Source: Stutzerimonas urumqiensis (lineage in GTDB: Bacteria; Pseudomonadota; Gammaproteobacteria; Pseudomonadales; Pseudomonadaceae). From it: a stretch of DNA of 64,000 bases. Location of the stretch: positions 1 through 64,000 of the forward strand of contig NZ_RBZQ01000004.1 in assembly GCF_003640395.1 (NCBI RefSeq), given 5' to 3'. Made by a program: the position numbers and the translations under genes. Below, piece by piece: positions 9,957-19,819 of the stretch (positions within the stretch are counted from its first letter, which is position 1; the number at the start of each line of letters is the position of its first letter). The notes below the pieces were generated by a model. The model was not told where the DNA came from, did no database searches, and saw only the letters and a program-made list of their open reading frames with translations.

Positions 9957-10794
9957 CGCCGCGCTGCAACCGCGCCTGAGTGCCGGACGGATCGCCATCT
10001 ACGCCACGCTGCTGCTGGCCTGTGCGGTCTACCTGATTCCGCTGATCGTTATGCTGCTGACCAGCTTCAAGACGCCCGACGACATCCGCACGGGCAACCT
10101 GCTGACCTTGCCGGAGAGCTTCACGGTCATCGGCTGGGTGAAGGCCTGGGCAGCGGTGAATGGGTATTTCTGGAACTCGGTGAAAATCGTCGTCCCCGCC
10201 GTACTGATCTCGACCTTGCTTGGCGCGCTCAACGGTTACGTGCTGTCGATGTGGCGCTTCCGCGGTTCGCAGCTGTTCTTCGGACTGCTGCTGTTCGGCT
10301 GCTTCCTGCCATTCCAGGTGATCCTGCTGCCGGCGTCCTTCACGCTCGGCAAGCTCGGCCTCGCCAACACCACCACGGGGCTGGTGCTGGTCCATGTCGT
10401 GTACGGCCTGGCCTTCACCACGCTGTTCTTCCGCAACTTCTACGTCAGCGTGCCCGAGGCGCTGGTGCGCGCGGCACGACTCGACGGGGCGGGCTTCTTC
10501 ACCATCTTCGGGCGCATCCTGCTGCCGATGTCGGTGCCGATCATCATGGTCTGCCTGATCTGGCAGTTCACCCAGATATGGAACGACTTCCTGTTCGGCG
10601 TCGTGTTCGCCAGCGGCGACACCCAGCCGGTCACGGTGGCGCTCAACAACCTGGTCAACACCAGCACCGGTGCCAAGCAATACAACGTCGACATGGCCGC
10701 GGCCATGATCGCCGGGCTGCCCACGCTCGTGGTGTACGTGCTCGCCGGCAAATATTTCCTTCGCGGACTCACGTCCGGCGCGGTCAAGGGCTAG
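9949..10794 (+). CDS. gtsC: Sugar ABC transporter permease (GtsC)
   Basis: 281-residue MalG-type permease with six predicted helices. The EAA loop reads RAARLDGAGFFTIFGRILLP (about residues 172-192). The C-terminus FLRGLTSGAVKG is the conserved MalG-type tail. It partners GtsB in the membrane and overlaps it by 8 bp. The ATPase gene follows after a 32-bp gap. Confidence 0.92.
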   Translation: MSNAALQPRLSAGRIAIYATLLLACAVYLIPLIVMLLTSFKTPDDIRTGNLLTLPESFTVIGWVKAWAAVNGYFWNSVKIVVPAVLISTLLGALNGYVLSMWRFRGSQLFFGLLLFGCFLPFQVILLPASFTLGKLGLANTTTGLVLVHVVYGLAFTTLFFRNFYVSVPEALVRAARLDGAGFFTIFGRILLPMSVPIIMVCLIWQFTQIWNDFLFGVVFASGDTQPVTVALNNLVNTSTGAKQYNVDMAAAMIAGLPTLVVYVLAGKYFLRGLTSGAVKG

Positions 10795-10826
10795 CCGCTC
10801 GTCGCGGTGTGCCAAAGGAGACAGAC

Positions 10827-11981
10827 ATGGCTTCCCTCGAATTACGCAACGTCAACAAGCGCTACGGCCAGGGCCAGGCGGATACGCTCAAGAACATCAA
10901 CCTTTCGATCGACTCCGGCGAGTTCCTGATCCTGGTCGGGCCGTCAGGGTGCGGCAAGTCCACGCTGATGAACTGCATCGCCGGGCTGGAGAACATCAGC
11001 GGCGGCGAAATCCTTGTGGAGGACCAGCCCATCAGCGGCATGAGCCCCAAGGATCGCGACATCGCGATGGTGTTTCAGTCCTACGCGCTGTACCCGACGA
11101 TGAGCGTGCGCGACAACATCGCGTTCGGCCTGAAGATGCGCAAGGTTCCCCAGGCGCGCATCGATGAAGAGGTGGAGCGGGTCGCCAAGCTGCTGCAGAT
11201 CGAGCATCTGCTGCACCGCAAGCCGTCGCAGCTGTCCGGCGGCCAGCAGCAGCGCGTCGCGATGGGGCGCGCCCTGGCGCGGCGGCCGAAGATCTACCTG
11301 TTCGACGAGCCCTTGTCGAATCTCGACGCCAAGCTGCGGGTCGAGATGCGCACCGAAATCAAGTTGATGCACCAGCGCCTGAAGACCACCACGGTCTACG
11401 TCACCCACGACCAGATCGAGGCGATGACGCTCGGCGACAAGGTCGCGGTGATGAAGGATGGGATCATCCAGCAGTTCGCTACCCCGCAGGAAATCTACAA
11501 CAGCCCGGCCAACCTGTTCGTCGCCAGCTTCATTGGCTCGCCGCCGATGAACTTCATCCCGCTGCGCCTCCAGCGCCAGGGTGCGCGCTGGGTTGCGGTA
11601 CTCGACAGCGGCCAGGATCGCTACGAGTTGCCGTTGAGCGTCGAAGACGGCCAGTCGCTCGAAGGCCGGGAGGTGATTCTCGGCATCCGGCCGGAACAGA
11701 TCACCGCGGCGAACGAGGGGGGGCCGGCCTTGCGCGCCGAAGTGCAGGTCGTCGAACCCACCGGGCCGGACACGCTGGTATTCGTCAGCCTCAACGAGGT
11801 GAAAGTCTGCTGCCGCCTGGCGCCCGATGCGGCGCCGCGTGCAGGCGAAAGCCTCGCACTGCAGTTCGATCCGGACCGTGTCCTGCTGTTCGACGCCAAC
11901 ACGGGCGAGCGGCTGAGCAAGGCACCCGAGCACATACCCGCCGGGCAGAGCGGCAACATCGCACAGTTCGCCGCGCGTTGA
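10827..11981 (+). CDS. gtsD: Sugar ABC transporter ATPase (MalK/UgpC-like, GtsD)
   Basis: 384 residues. Walker A is GPSGCGKST (residues 38-46), the Q-loop is VFQSYALYP, the signature is LSGGQQQR, Walker B is IYLFDEPLSNLD and the switch His is in VTHDQ. The C-terminal part (about 240-384) is an OB/TOBE regulatory domain as in MalK (PPMNFIPL, GIRPEQI). The start is the ATG at 10827 after caaaggagacag. It energises import through GtsBC. The open frame continues far upstream of this ATG, but that is only shadow sequence over gtsC. Confidence 0.93.
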   Translation: MASLELRNVNKRYGQGQADTLKNINLSIDSGEFLILVGPSGCGKSTLMNCIAGLENISGGEILVEDQPISGMSPKDRDIAMVFQSYALYPTMSVRDNIAFGLKMRKVPQARIDEEVERVAKLLQIEHLLHRKPSQLSGGQQQRVAMGRALARRPKIYLFDEPLSNLDAKLRVEMRTEIKLMHQRLKTTTVYVTHDQIEAMTLGDKVAVMKDGIIQQFATPQEIYNSPANLFVASFIGSPPMNFIPLRLQRQGARWVAVLDSGQDRYELPLSVEDGQSLEGREVILGIRPEQITAANEGGPALRAEVQVVEPTGPDTLVFVSLNEVKVCCRLAPDAAPRAGESLALQFDPDRVLLFDANTGERLSKAPEHIPAGQSGNIAQFAAR

Positions 11982-12208
11982 GCGTGGCAGGAGGCGTGTA
12001 AAAAAGGCCGGATCGACGGCCGCCAGCGTACCGGCGGCCCTGGCTTGGAGGTGGTATTCATGTTTTCCGTCGCGGGCAGCGTGGAGCGAACGCCCGCGGG
12101 CGGCAACAGTCGAACCGCAGCGCGCTCGCGCGCCTTGCGGGTCGGGTAGGAGGGTCGTATCGGCCCGATCCAACAGCAGCAAGAAAAATAAGAGCTAATG
12201 GAGTGGAT
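11982..12208 (+). other. gtsD-porin intergenic region with hairpin and possible 29-codon ORF
   Basis: This 227-bp gap holds a 7-bp GC hairpin, GGCCGCC-N8-GGCGGCC (12018-12039), without a T-run. It also holds a short ORF at 12060-12149 (29 codons plus stop) whose ATG follows a consensus ggagg at 8-base spacing. GC-rich inverted repeats (gcccgcgggc, cgcgctcgcgcg) lie inside that ORF. The hairpin may set the ratio of porin to transporter message. Whether the short ORF is translated is unknown. Confidence 0.4.
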
Positions 12209-13429
12209 ATGAACAAGAAGACACGTTTGGCCCTCGCGGTCTCGCTGGCAGGTCTCGCCCTGCCATTCGCGGCGCAGGCGCTGGAATTCACCGGGTACGT
12301 GCGTAGCGGCATCGGCGAATCCACGGCGAGCGGTTCGCAGGCCTGTTTCCAGCTACCCGGCGCGCCCTCGAAGTATCGTCTGGGTAACGAGTGCGAGCAG
12401 TATGCCGAGCTCGGCCTGACGCAGGATCTCGCCACGCTGGACGACGGTTCCGTCGTGAGCGTGACGGGCATGGCCGCGCTCTACAACGAATACGACCACA
12501 CGCCCAAATTCACCGGCGACCACGGCTGGGCTCGCCTGGTCCAGGCCTATGCCGAGTGGAGCAAGATTCCGGCGCTGTACAACGGCTCGCTATGGGCCGG
12601 CCGGCGGTTCTACAAGCGTAACGACATTCATATCTCCGACTTCTACTACTGGAACCAGAGCGCCACCGGCGCCGGCATCGAGGACATGGAAATCGGCGGC
12701 CTCACGTACAGCTACGCCTTTTCCCGCAAGGACAACGTCTTCCAGGAGAACTACACCAACCGGCACGATTTCAACGTCGGTGGCTTCGACAGCAACCCGG
12801 GCGGCGAGCTCGAGATGGGGATCAGCTACATCGCCGATCCCGATCGCGGCGATTCCAACAGCGGCTGGGCATTCACCGTCCAGCACACTCAGGACGGCTT
12901 TCTCGGTGGCAGCAACACCTTCGCCGTTCAGTACGGCGTCGGCCCGGGTACCGGGCTGGGCTATACCGGCGACGTAACGCTGGACGACACCGCCAAGAGC
13001 TGGCGCGTCGTCGAATACTTCGACTGGCAGGTGACTCCGCGTTTCGGCGGCCAGTTCCAGGTCGTCTATCAGAAGGACACGCGCGAGGGCGGCGGCGATC
13101 AGGATTGGCTGTCCATCGGCGTCCGTCCGAGCTACGCGCTGACCGAGCAGTTCAAGCTCGTCACCGAAGTCGGCCATGACCAGATCGATGCCAGCGAAGG
13201 TACGCGCAAGCTGACCAAGTTCACCATTGCGCCCACCTGGTCACCCGCAGGTCCGGCGTTCTGGGCGCGTCCGGAAATTCGCCTCTATTACACCTATGCG
13301 CAGTGGAACGATGAGGCCCAGGCCGCGGCCAACCGCCTCGCCGCCGGCTCGGCGCTCTCCGATACCGGCACGTTCGGCGGCGATCAGCACGGCTCGAACT
13401 TCGGCGTCCAGGTGGAATATTGGTGGTAA
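12209..13429 (+). CDS. LamB-type maltoporin family outer-membrane channel
   Basis: 406 residues. A signal peptide ([24 protein letters not shown]) precedes EFTGYVRSGIG, the first beta strand of LamB. Other LamB landmarks are KYRLGNECEQYAEL, SLWAGRRFYKR, DFYYWNQSATGAGIED, and a terminal aromatic strand ending in YWW for Bam recognition. It is an 18-stranded trimeric sugar channel by family. The start is the ATG at 12209, six bases after ggag. It directly follows gtsD, where many pseudomonads carry oprB, so it is probably the outer-membrane entry for the gts substrates. Maltodextrin or glucose selectivity cannot be read from the sequence. Confidence 0.88.
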   Translation: MNKKTRLALAVSLAGLALPFAAQALEFTGYVRSGIGESTASGSQACFQLPGAPSKYRLGNECEQYAELGLTQDLATLDDGSVVSVTGMAALYNEYDHTPKFTGDHGWARLVQAYAEWSKIPALYNGSLWAGRRFYKRNDIHISDFYYWNQSATGAGIEDMEIGGLTYSYAFSRKDNVFQENYTNRHDFNVGGFDSNPGGELEMGISYIADPDRGDSNSGWAFTVQHTQDGFLGGSNTFAVQYGVGPGTGLGYTGDVTLDDTAKSWRVVEYFDWQVTPRFGGQFQVVYQKDTREGGGDQDWLSIGVRPSYALTEQFKLVTEVGHDQIDASEGTRKLTKFTIAPTWSPAGPAFWARPEIRLYYTYAQWNDEAQAAANRLAAGSALSDTGTFGGDQHGSNFGVQVEYWW

Positions 13430-13480
13430 GCGGTTTTCGCGAGGGGCAGCGGGACGCTTGACGGCCCGCCACGCGACTTG

Positions 13481-13516
13481 GAGGTTGGAGGCGACGGGCT
13501 CCAGCCTCTTTTTTTT
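13481..13516 (+). terminator. Rho-independent terminator after the porin gene
   Basis: GAGGTTGGAG and CTCCAGCCTC form a 10-bp stem (one G-U pair) with an 8-base loop, followed by eight Ts. It ends the gts-porin transcription unit just before the convergent hexR stop. Confidence 0.88.
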
Positions 13517-13521
13517 GCCGG

Positions 13522-14382
13522 TCAGCCTTCGGTCGGGTAGCGCGTGGCCAGCAGGCTTTCCTTGATCTTGCGAAGGTGCGGCTGGAAGTCCACCCCCCGG
13601 CGCAAGGTGACGCCTGCCGCCAGCGCATCCAGCACCGTCAGCTGGATGATGCGTGACGTCATCGGCATGTAGATGTCGGTGTCTTCCGGCAGTGGAATGT
13701 CGAGGCTCAGCGTACACACCTTCGCCAGCGGCGAGCCGGCCGCGGTCAGCCCGAGGACCGAGGCACCGTTGTCCCGGGCGATGCGTGCGACTTCCACCAG
13801 CTCACGGGTGCGGCCGGTGTAGGAAACGATCACGAACAGCTCACCGGTATGCGCGACCGAGGCCAGCATGCGCTGCATCAGCACATCGGCATGCGCCGTC
13901 ACGGGCAGGTTGAAGCGAAAGAACTTGTGCTGCGCATCCAGCGCCACGGGTGCCGACGCGCCAAGGCCGAAGAAGTGGATCTGCCGGGCCTGGATCATCA
14001 GGTCGACGGCGCGGCTGACCAGCTGCGGATCGATGCTCTTGCAGGCGGCATCGAGCGAGGCGATCGCGCTGCCGAAGATCTTGCGGGTATAGGCTTCCGG
14101 GCCGTCATCCGCCTCGACCGCCCGGCTGACGTACGCCGCACCGCTCGCCAGGCTCTGGGCCAACTGGATCTTCAGCTCCGGGTAACCGCTGACGCCGAAG
14201 GATCGGCAGAAGCGGTTGACCGTCGGCTCGCTCACCCGAGCCGCCTGGGCGAGGGCGGCGATGCTATAGCGCGTCGCTTGCTGGGGATCTTCGAGAATCA
14301 CCTCGGCGACCTTGCGCTCGGCCTTGTTCAAGGCCTCCAGTCGATTTTTGATCTGCTCGAGAAGATTTCTACCGTGATCCAT
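13522..14382 (-). CDS. hexR: HexR transcriptional repressor of glucose catabolism
   Basis: 286 residues. The N-terminal RpiR-type helix-turn-helix (about 1-77) includes [21 protein letters not shown]. The C-terminal SIS sugar-phosphate-binding domain (about 120-260) includes [18 protein letters not shown] and IVSYTGRT. HexR binds 2-keto-3-deoxy-6-phosphogluconate and then releases zwf, edd and gap promoters. The start is the ATG at 14382; longer frames run into the divergent promoter. It is divergent from zwf with the operator between them. Confidence 0.95.
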   Translation of the reverse strand: MDHGRNLLEQIKNRLEALNKAERKVAEVILEDPQQATRYSIAALAQAARVSEPTVNRFCRSFGVSGYPELKIQLAQSLASGAAYVSRAVEADDGPEAYTRKIFGSAIASLDAACKSIDPQLVSRAVDLMIQARQIHFFGLGASAPVALDAQHKFFRFNLPVTAHADVLMQRMLASVAHTGELFVIVSYTGRTRELVEVARIARDNGASVLGLTAAGSPLAKVCTLSLDIPLPEDTDIYMPMTSRIIQLTVLDALAAGVTLRRGVDFQPHLRKIKESLLATRYPTEG

Positions 14383-14454
14383 GTCTGTTCCTTGGAGAGG
14401 GCCTTTCTGGGTGGAGATCATACCGGAGCCCTGCGCAGGGTAAAAAACGGAAGA

Positions 14455-14475
14455 ATGTTGTTTTAATAACAACAT
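14455..14475. promoter_or_regulatory. HexR operator between hexR and zwf
   Basis: Inverted repeat ATGTTGTT-N5-AACAACAT, which contains the HexR consensus TTGT-N7-ACAA exactly (14458-14472). It lies 73 bp before the hexR start on one side and about 60 bp before zwf on the other, so it can control both. A second half-matching copy (TTGTTCGAATAACC, 14508-14521) lies closer to zwf. Confidence 0.85.
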
Positions 14476-14535
14476 ATAGTGCTTAAAATGCCCCGAGTTG
14501 TTCGAATAACCGTCATTATTGGTCAGTATAAGAAC

Positions 14536-16005
14536 ATGCCAGCCATCACCGTCGACGCCAACACCTTTACCCTGTTCGGCGCGCTCGGGGACCTTGCTCT
14601 GCGCAAGCTGTTCCCGGCGCTGTACCAGCTCGACCGAGCCGGACTGCTGAATCCCGCCACGCGGCTCGTGGCGCTGTCGCGCGACACCGGGGAGGCCGAT
14701 GCGCACCTCGCGCGGATCGAGCAATCGCTGCGTCGCTACGTGCCGCCGCACGAGCTGGACGAAGGCGTGCTCGACCGCTTTCGCAACCGCCTCGATTACC
14801 TGGCGATGGACTTCCGACGCGCCGAGGACTACGCCTCGCTCGCGCAAAGCGTCTCGCCCGACATGCCGCTGATCGCCTATTTCGCGACGCCGGCCTCGGT
14901 GTATGGCGATATCTGCCGCAACCTCGCCGCCGTCGGCCTGGCGGAGCAGACGCGCGTGGTGCTGGAAAAGCCGATCGGGCACGACCTCATCTCGTCCCAG
15001 GTGGTCAATGACGCGGTCGCCGAGCATTTCCCGGAAAGCCGCACCTACCGGATCGACCACTACCTGGGCAAGGAAACCGTCCAGAACCTGATCGCGCTGC
15101 GCTTCGCCAACAGCCTGTTCGAAACCCAGTGGAATCAGCACCACATTTCCCATGTGGAAATCACGGTGGCCGAAACGGTCGGCATCGAAGGACGCTGGGG
15201 CTATTTCGACCAGGCCGGGCAGTTGCGCGACATGATCCAGAACCACCTGCTGCAGTTGCTCTGCCTGATTGCGATGGACCCGCCGGCCGACCTGACCGCC
15301 GACAGCATCCGCGACGAGAAGGTCAAGGTGCTCAAGGCGCTGGCGCCGATCACGCCGGAGAAGCTCAGTCAGCGTGTCGTGCGCGGCCAGTATGCGGCCG
15401 GCTCGGTCGGCGGCAAGCCGGTTCCGGGTTATCTCGAGGAAGAGAACTCCAACGCCGAGAGCAGCACCGAAACCTTCGTCGCGTTACGCGCTGACATCTG
15501 CAACTGGCGCTGGTCCGGCGTGCCGTTCTACCTGCGCACCGGCAAGCGCATGGCCCAGAAGGTGTCGCAGATCGTCATCCACTTCAAGGAGCCGCCGTTC
15601 TACATCTTCGCTCCGGAGCAGCGTTCACTGATCAGCAACCGGCTGATCATCCGCCTGCAGCCGGACGAGGGCATTTCGCTGCAGGTCATGACCAAGCAGC
15701 AGGGCCTGGACAAGGGCATGCACCTGCGCAGCGGCCCGCTGAACCTCAACTTCTCCGAGACCTACAAGAGCTCGCGCATCCCCGACGCCTACGAGCGGCT
15801 GTTGCTGGAAGTCATGCAGGGCAATCAGAACCTGTTCGTGCGCAAGGACGAGATCGAATACGCCTGGCGCTGGTGCGACCAACTGATCGATGGCTGGACC
15901 CGGCTGGGCGATGCGCCGAAAACCTATCCCGCTGGCTCCTGGGGGCCGGTGGCGTCCATAGCAATGATCACGCGAGACGGGAGGTCCTGGTATGGCGATC
16001 TTTGA
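14536..16005 (+). CDS. zwf: Glucose-6-phosphate 1-dehydrogenase
   Basis: 489 residues, the usual length. It oxidises glucose 6-phosphate to 6-phosphogluconolactone with NAD(P)+, the entry to the Entner-Doudoroff route. The dinucleotide motif is [17 protein letters not shown] near the N-terminus (the Pseudomonas form of GASGDLA). The active-site signature is RIDHYLGKE, and FYLRTGKRM marks the C-terminal domain. The start is the ATG at 14536, where conserved sequence begins. The frame is open 19 codons further upstream but that part covers the promoter. Its end overlaps pgl by 14 bp. Confidence 0.95.
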   Translation: MPAITVDANTFTLFGALGDLALRKLFPALYQLDRAGLLNPATRLVALSRDTGEADAHLARIEQSLRRYVPPHELDEGVLDRFRNRLDYLAMDFRRAEDYASLAQSVSPDMPLIAYFATPASVYGDICRNLAAVGLAEQTRVVLEKPIGHDLISSQVVNDAVAEHFPESRTYRIDHYLGKETVQNLIALRFANSLFETQWNQHHISHVEITVAETVGIEGRWGYFDQAGQLRDMIQNHLLQLLCLIAMDPPADLTADSIRDEKVKVLKALAPITPEKLSQRVVRGQYAAGSVGGKPVPGYLEEENSNAESSTETFVALRADICNWRWSGVPFYLRTGKRMAQKVSQIVIHFKEPPFYIFAPEQRSLISNRLIIRLQPDEGISLQVMTKQQGLDKGMHLRSGPLNLNFSETYKSSRIPDAYERLLLEVMQGNQNLFVRKDEIEYAWRWCDQLIDGWTRLGDAPKTYPAGSWGPVASIAMITRDGRSWYGDL

Positions 16006-16705
16006 ACTCGATTTACCGACCGATGTGGTGGCCCATAGCCTGGCGGACGCCGCCCAGCTGGCCGAGAAACTTGCCGACGACGTGAGCCAGGCGCTGCGCT
16101 TCGCGATCGAGACCGATGGTGTCGCGAGCCTCGTGGTCTCGGGCGGTCGCAGTCCGATCCCCTTTTTCGAGGCGCTGTCGCGCCGCGACCTCGACTGGTC
16201 GCGGGTGCAGGTGAGCCTGGCGGACGAGCGCTGGGTGCCGGTCGGCCATGCCGACAGCAACGAAGGGCTGGTGCGTCGCCATCTGATGGTGGGCGAGGCG
16301 GCCAAGGCGTCGTTCTTCGGCTTGTATCGGCCCGCGTCGACGGTCGAGGCGGCCGCACGGCAGGCGGCACAAGGGCTGGCGGAACTCAAGCAACCGATCG
16401 ACGTGCTGGTGCTGGGCATGGGCGATGACGGCCACACCGCCTCGCTGTTCCCCGGCAACGCCACGCTCGGCCAGGCGCTGGATCCGGCCTGCCCCGAAAC
16501 CTGCATGCCCATGCTGGCGCCGGCGGTGCCGCATCAGCGCATCACCCTGACGTACCCGGTGCTGGCGGCGGCGCATCTGCAATGCCTGTCGATCCAGGGC
16601 ATGGCCAAGCTCGATGCGCTCGAGCAGGCACTCGGCGCGCCTGCGCTCGAGCGGCCGATCAAGGCATTCCTGCATTCCCCTCTAGAGATCTACTGGTGCC
16701 CCTGA
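15992..16705 (+). CDS. pgl: 6-phosphogluconolactonase
   Basis: 237 residues. It hydrolyses 6-phosphogluconolactone from Zwf to 6-phosphogluconate. Family signatures are [26 protein letters not shown] and [14 protein letters not shown]. It overlaps the end of zwf by 14 bp, consistent with coupled translation in the zwf-pgl-eda operon. Confidence 0.94.
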   Translation: MAIFELDLPTDVVAHSLADAAQLAEKLADDVSQALRFAIETDGVASLVVSGGRSPIPFFEALSRRDLDWSRVQVSLADERWVPVGHADSNEGLVRRHLMVGEAAKASFFGLYRPASTVEAAARQAAQGLAELKQPIDVLVLGMGDDGHTASLFPGNATLGQALDPACPETCMPMLAPAVPHQRITLTYPVLAAAHLQCLSIQGMAKLDALEQALGAPALERPIKAFLHSPLEIYWCP

Positions 16706-16721
16706 GGCGAGGACTTTTCCC

Positions 16722-17369
16722 GTGAACATGCAAGACAAGAACGAACTGATCGAACGCCTCTGCGAACGTGCCCGCATCCTGCCGGTGATCACCATCGACA
16801 ACGAAGCGCAGATCCTGCCGCTGGCCGATGCGCTGGCAGCCGGCGGCCTGTCCTCGCTGGAAATCACGCTGCGTTCCCAGCATGGCCTGACCGCCATTCG
16901 CCGCCTGCGCCAGGAGCGCCCGGACCTGTGCATCGGCGCGGGCACCGTGCTCGACCGCGCGATGATGGACGAAGCGATCGATGCCGGCGCCCAGTTCATC
17001 GTTTCCCCCGGCTCGACGCGGGAGCTGCTCGAGGCGGGCGTCGATGCGCCCGTGCCGTTGCTGCCCGGCATCAGCACGCCGTCGGAGCTGATGCTTGGCT
17101 ACGCGCTCGGCTACCGCCGCTTCAAGCTGTTCCCCGCCGAAATCTGCGGCGGCATCCCCGCGCTGAAGGCTTTTGGCGGTCCGTTCCCGACGGTGCGCTT
17201 CTGCCCGACGGGTGGGGTGAATGCCGGCAATGCGGCGCAGTACCTGGCGCTGGGCAACGTCATGTGCGTGGGCGGCACCTGGATGATCGAGGCGTCCGCC
17301 CTCAAGGCGGGCGATTGGGCGTCGATCCAGGCCAAGACGGCGGAAGCGCTCAAGGCACTCGGTGCCTGA
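16722..17369 (+). CDS. eda: 2-dehydro-3-deoxy-phosphogluconate aldolase
   Basis: 215 residues. It cleaves KDPG to pyruvate and glyceraldehyde 3-phosphate. The Schiff-base lysine is in RRFKLFPAE, the catalytic Glu is in SLEITLRS, and substrate-binding residues lie in PGISTPSE and CPTGGV. The start is taken as the GTG at 16722 after gcgagga; the ATG two codons on is an equal alternative. It is the last gene of the operon. edd, the partner dehydratase, is not in this window. Confidence 0.94.
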   Translation: MNMQDKNELIERLCERARILPVITIDNEAQILPLADALAAGGLSSLEITLRSQHGLTAIRRLRQERPDLCIGAGTVLDRAMMDEAIDAGAQFIVSPGSTRELLEAGVDAPVPLLPGISTPSELMLGYALGYRRFKLFPAEICGGIPALKAFGGPFPTVRFCPTGGVNAGNAAQYLALGNVMCVGGTWMIEASALKAGDWASIQAKTAEALKALGA

Positions 17370-17529
17370 AGGCGAGAGCCTCCTACTGCGGTCGCGTGAT
17401 CCGGCGACCGCACATCGTGCGGCCGACCGGCGCGGCGCATTCGCTGCTCGTCCCTGATAGGCTCGGCCTCACGGAGCGCGTATCATGCGCGCCCCTTCGA
17501 GCTGAACCGACACACCGGGAGGTGCCTCA

Positions 17530-18684
17530 ATGACCGATCACGAGCCGATCGAATCCCCCGCTCCCCAGGGCGAAAAACTGCAAAAGGTGCTGGCGCGCCT
17601 GGGCCTCGGCTCACGCCGGGACATCGAGAGCTGGATCAGCGGCGGCCGGGTGCAGGTCAACGGCGCCGTCGCGACGCTTGGCCAGCGGGTCGGTCGCTCC
17701 GACGCGATCGCCGTCGATGGCCGCCTCGTCAAGCGCGAAGAAGGCGCCGAGCACGTGCGCCGCGTGCTCATCTACAACAAGCCCGATGGTGAGATCTGCA
17801 CCCGCGACGATCCCGAAGGTCGTCCGACCGTGTTCGACCGGCTTCCGCGTCCCAAGGAGGGCCGTTGGATCAACATCGGCCGCCTGGATATCAACACGAC
17901 CGGTCTCCTGCTGTTCACCACTGACGGTGAGCTGGCCAACCGGCTGATGCACCCGTCCTACGAGATGGATCGTGAATATGCGGTGCGCGTGCGCGGCGAA
18001 GTCGATGACGAGATGATCGAGCGCCTGAAAACCGGCGTGATGCTCGAAGACGGTCCGGCGCGCTTCACCGACGTCCAGGAGGCGCCCGGCGGCGAGGGCC
18101 TGAATCACTGGTACCACTGCGTGGTGATGGAAGGCCGCAACCGTGAGGTGCGCCGGCTATGGGAGTCTCAGGGCGTGGTCGTCAGCCGCCTGAAGCGGGT
18201 TCGCTTCGGACCGGTGTTCATGACCTCAGATTTGCCGATGGGACGCTGGCGCGAGATGACCCAGCCCGAGGTGGACATTCTCAGCCAGGAAGTCGGTCTC
18301 GATCCGGTCGCGCTACCGGCCATGAAAGGCAAGCTGCGCGAAAAGCTCGATCGCATGCAGCGCAAGGCCGCCAAGCCGCTGGGCAAGGGTGAGCGTCGTC
18401 CGCGTGTCTTGCGTCCTGCCGAAGATGCCGATGTGCCTGCTCGGCAGGAGCGGCCTCAGCGTGCGCCGCGCCATTCGGCGGAGGAGCGCTCGCCTCGCCG
18501 CGGCGAGCCGGCCGAGAAGCGCGGTCGTGGCACGCCGGTCGCCGAACGGCCTGCGGACATGGATCGCAAGAAGGGCAAGCGGCCGATGAACCCCGAAGGC
18601 CGGGACGGCGCCAGCGGTGCTCGTCGCAGCGCGCCGGCGAGCGAAGGGCAGCGGCCAGGCTTCGGCCGCAAGCGCCCTCGCTGA
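17530..18684 (+). CDS. rluB: 23S rRNA pseudouridine synthase (RluB-like)
   Basis: 384 residues. An S4 RNA-binding domain (about 15-75; [20 protein letters not shown]) precedes an RsuA-type synthase domain (about 78-255). The catalytic Asp is in [14 protein letters not shown] and a later motif is [13 protein letters not shown]. The tail, about residues 280-384, is low-complexity and very rich in Arg, Pro, Glu and Gly, probably disordered and RNA-binding. RluB makes pseudouridine 2605 in 23S rRNA; RluE/RluF are less likely from the S4 domain and the tail. RBS gggaggtg precedes the ATG. Confidence 0.9.
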   Translation: MTDHEPIESPAPQGEKLQKVLARLGLGSRRDIESWISGGRVQVNGAVATLGQRVGRSDAIAVDGRLVKREEGAEHVRRVLIYNKPDGEICTRDDPEGRPTVFDRLPRPKEGRWINIGRLDINTTGLLLFTTDGELANRLMHPSYEMDREYAVRVRGEVDDEMIERLKTGVMLEDGPARFTDVQEAPGGEGLNHWYHCVVMEGRNREVRRLWESQGVVVSRLKRVRFGPVFMTSDLPMGRWREMTQPEVDILSQEVGLDPVALPAMKGKLREKLDRMQRKAAKPLGKGERRPRVLRPAEDADVPARQERPQRAPRHSAEERSPRRGEPAEKRGRGTPVAERPADMDRKKGKRPMNPEGRDGASGARRSAPASEGQRPGFGRKRPR

Positions 18685-18703
18685 TCTTCGGCTTGGGCCC
18701 CGC

Positions 18704-19630
18704 TCAGTTGGCGGCGAGGCTCAGGCGATTGCGACCGGATCGCTTCGCGCAATAAAGCGCTTCATCCGCCCGTTGCAGCAATTGCTCGGGCGTCTCGGGT
18801 GCCTGGTAGGTGGCTCCGCCAAGGCTCACCGAGAGCGGGACCCAGGCATCCTCGACCTCGAACCTGAAGGCCTCGACCGCTGCCCGCAGTCGTTCGCCGA
18901 CGACTGCCGCGGCCTCGCTGTTTGTATTGGCAAGCAGCAGCACGAATTCCTCGCCACCGAAGCGGAAGATCATGTCGGCGTTGCGGAGCTTGCCCTTGAG
19001 CAGGCGCGCCACCTGACGCAGCGCCTCGTCGCCCTGATGATGGCCGTAGCGATCGTTGATCGTCTTGAAGTGGTCGATGTCGAGCATCATTACCGACAGC
19101 GCCAGCCCATGCCGGCGAGCCAACTCGACTTCGCGCTGAAGCATTTGCGTCATCGCCGTACGATTGCCGACTTCGGTCAGCGGGTCGCGCGTGGCGGCCA
19201 GCAGCGCGCGGCGGTAGAGCAGGGCGTTGGTCAACGGGTAGAGCAGGCAGCTCATGGTCGACTCGAGCTCGTTGAGCTCCAGTTCGTCGAATCGCCGATC
19301 GCGCCGCAGGGTCAGCATCCCGAGCGGCTGCGCCTGATGGCTCAGTTGGTAGCTGACGCGATGCAGGGCGTTGCGGCCCAGGTCGATGGCGGCTTCGGTG
19401 GGCTCGTGCTGATAGCCGAGGCCGTCGAGCGGAATAAGGCCGACCACCAGTTCGAAATAGAGCGACAGCAACCGGTCCAGTTCGAGGCTCGTCTGCAGCT
19501 GCTGACCCAGCAGGCGGTGCAATTCGGCCAGGCTGCGTACAGTCGCGGCCTTGCGAGCAGGCGACTCGTTCCGTTGGGCGCGCGCCGTGTCGAGATCGAT
19601 GGTGTTGGTCTGGGTTTCGTTTAGCAACAT
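18704..19630 (-). CDS. Diguanylate cyclase (GGDEF domain, GGEEF)
   Basis: 308 residues. The N-terminal half (about 1-145) resembles a GAF-like sensor without membrane helices, so the protein is probably cytoplasmic. The C-terminal GGDEF domain makes cyclic di-GMP. The active site is RFGGEEF, with an intact RxxD inhibitory site (RNAD) five residues before it. DPLTEVGNR and DIDHFKTINDRYGH are also present. The start is placed at 19630 (MLLNETQ); five further codons upstream are open. It is convergent with rluB. The sensed signal is unknown. Confidence 0.9.
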   Translation of the reverse strand: MLLNETQTNTIDLDTARAQRNESPARKAATVRSLAELHRLLGQQLQTSLELDRLLSLYFELVVGLIPLDGLGYQHEPTEAAIDLGRNALHRVSYQLSHQAQPLGMLTLRRDRRFDELELNELESTMSCLLYPLTNALLYRRALLAATRDPLTEVGNRTAMTQMLQREVELARRHGLALSVMMLDIDHFKTINDRYGHHQGDEALRQVARLLKGKLRNADMIFRFGGEEFVLLLANTNSEAAAVVGERLRAAVEAFRFEVEDAWVPLSVSLGGATYQAPETPEQLLQRADEALYCAKRSGRNRLSLAAN

Positions 19631-19819
19631 GACAGCCCCTGGCACTACCTGTGCGCTGTGGAGTGTTTACAAGCTAAAACGATGCCAACTTCGTAACCGA
19701 TTGAATTTCAAGGGCTTATCGATACAAGCGAAACGGGGCGGCAATCCTTTGCCGGTTGTATGCCGGATTGGTGGCACATTGCCTGAATCTCTGCCGCCTC
19801 TGCGCCGGGAAACCGTCGG

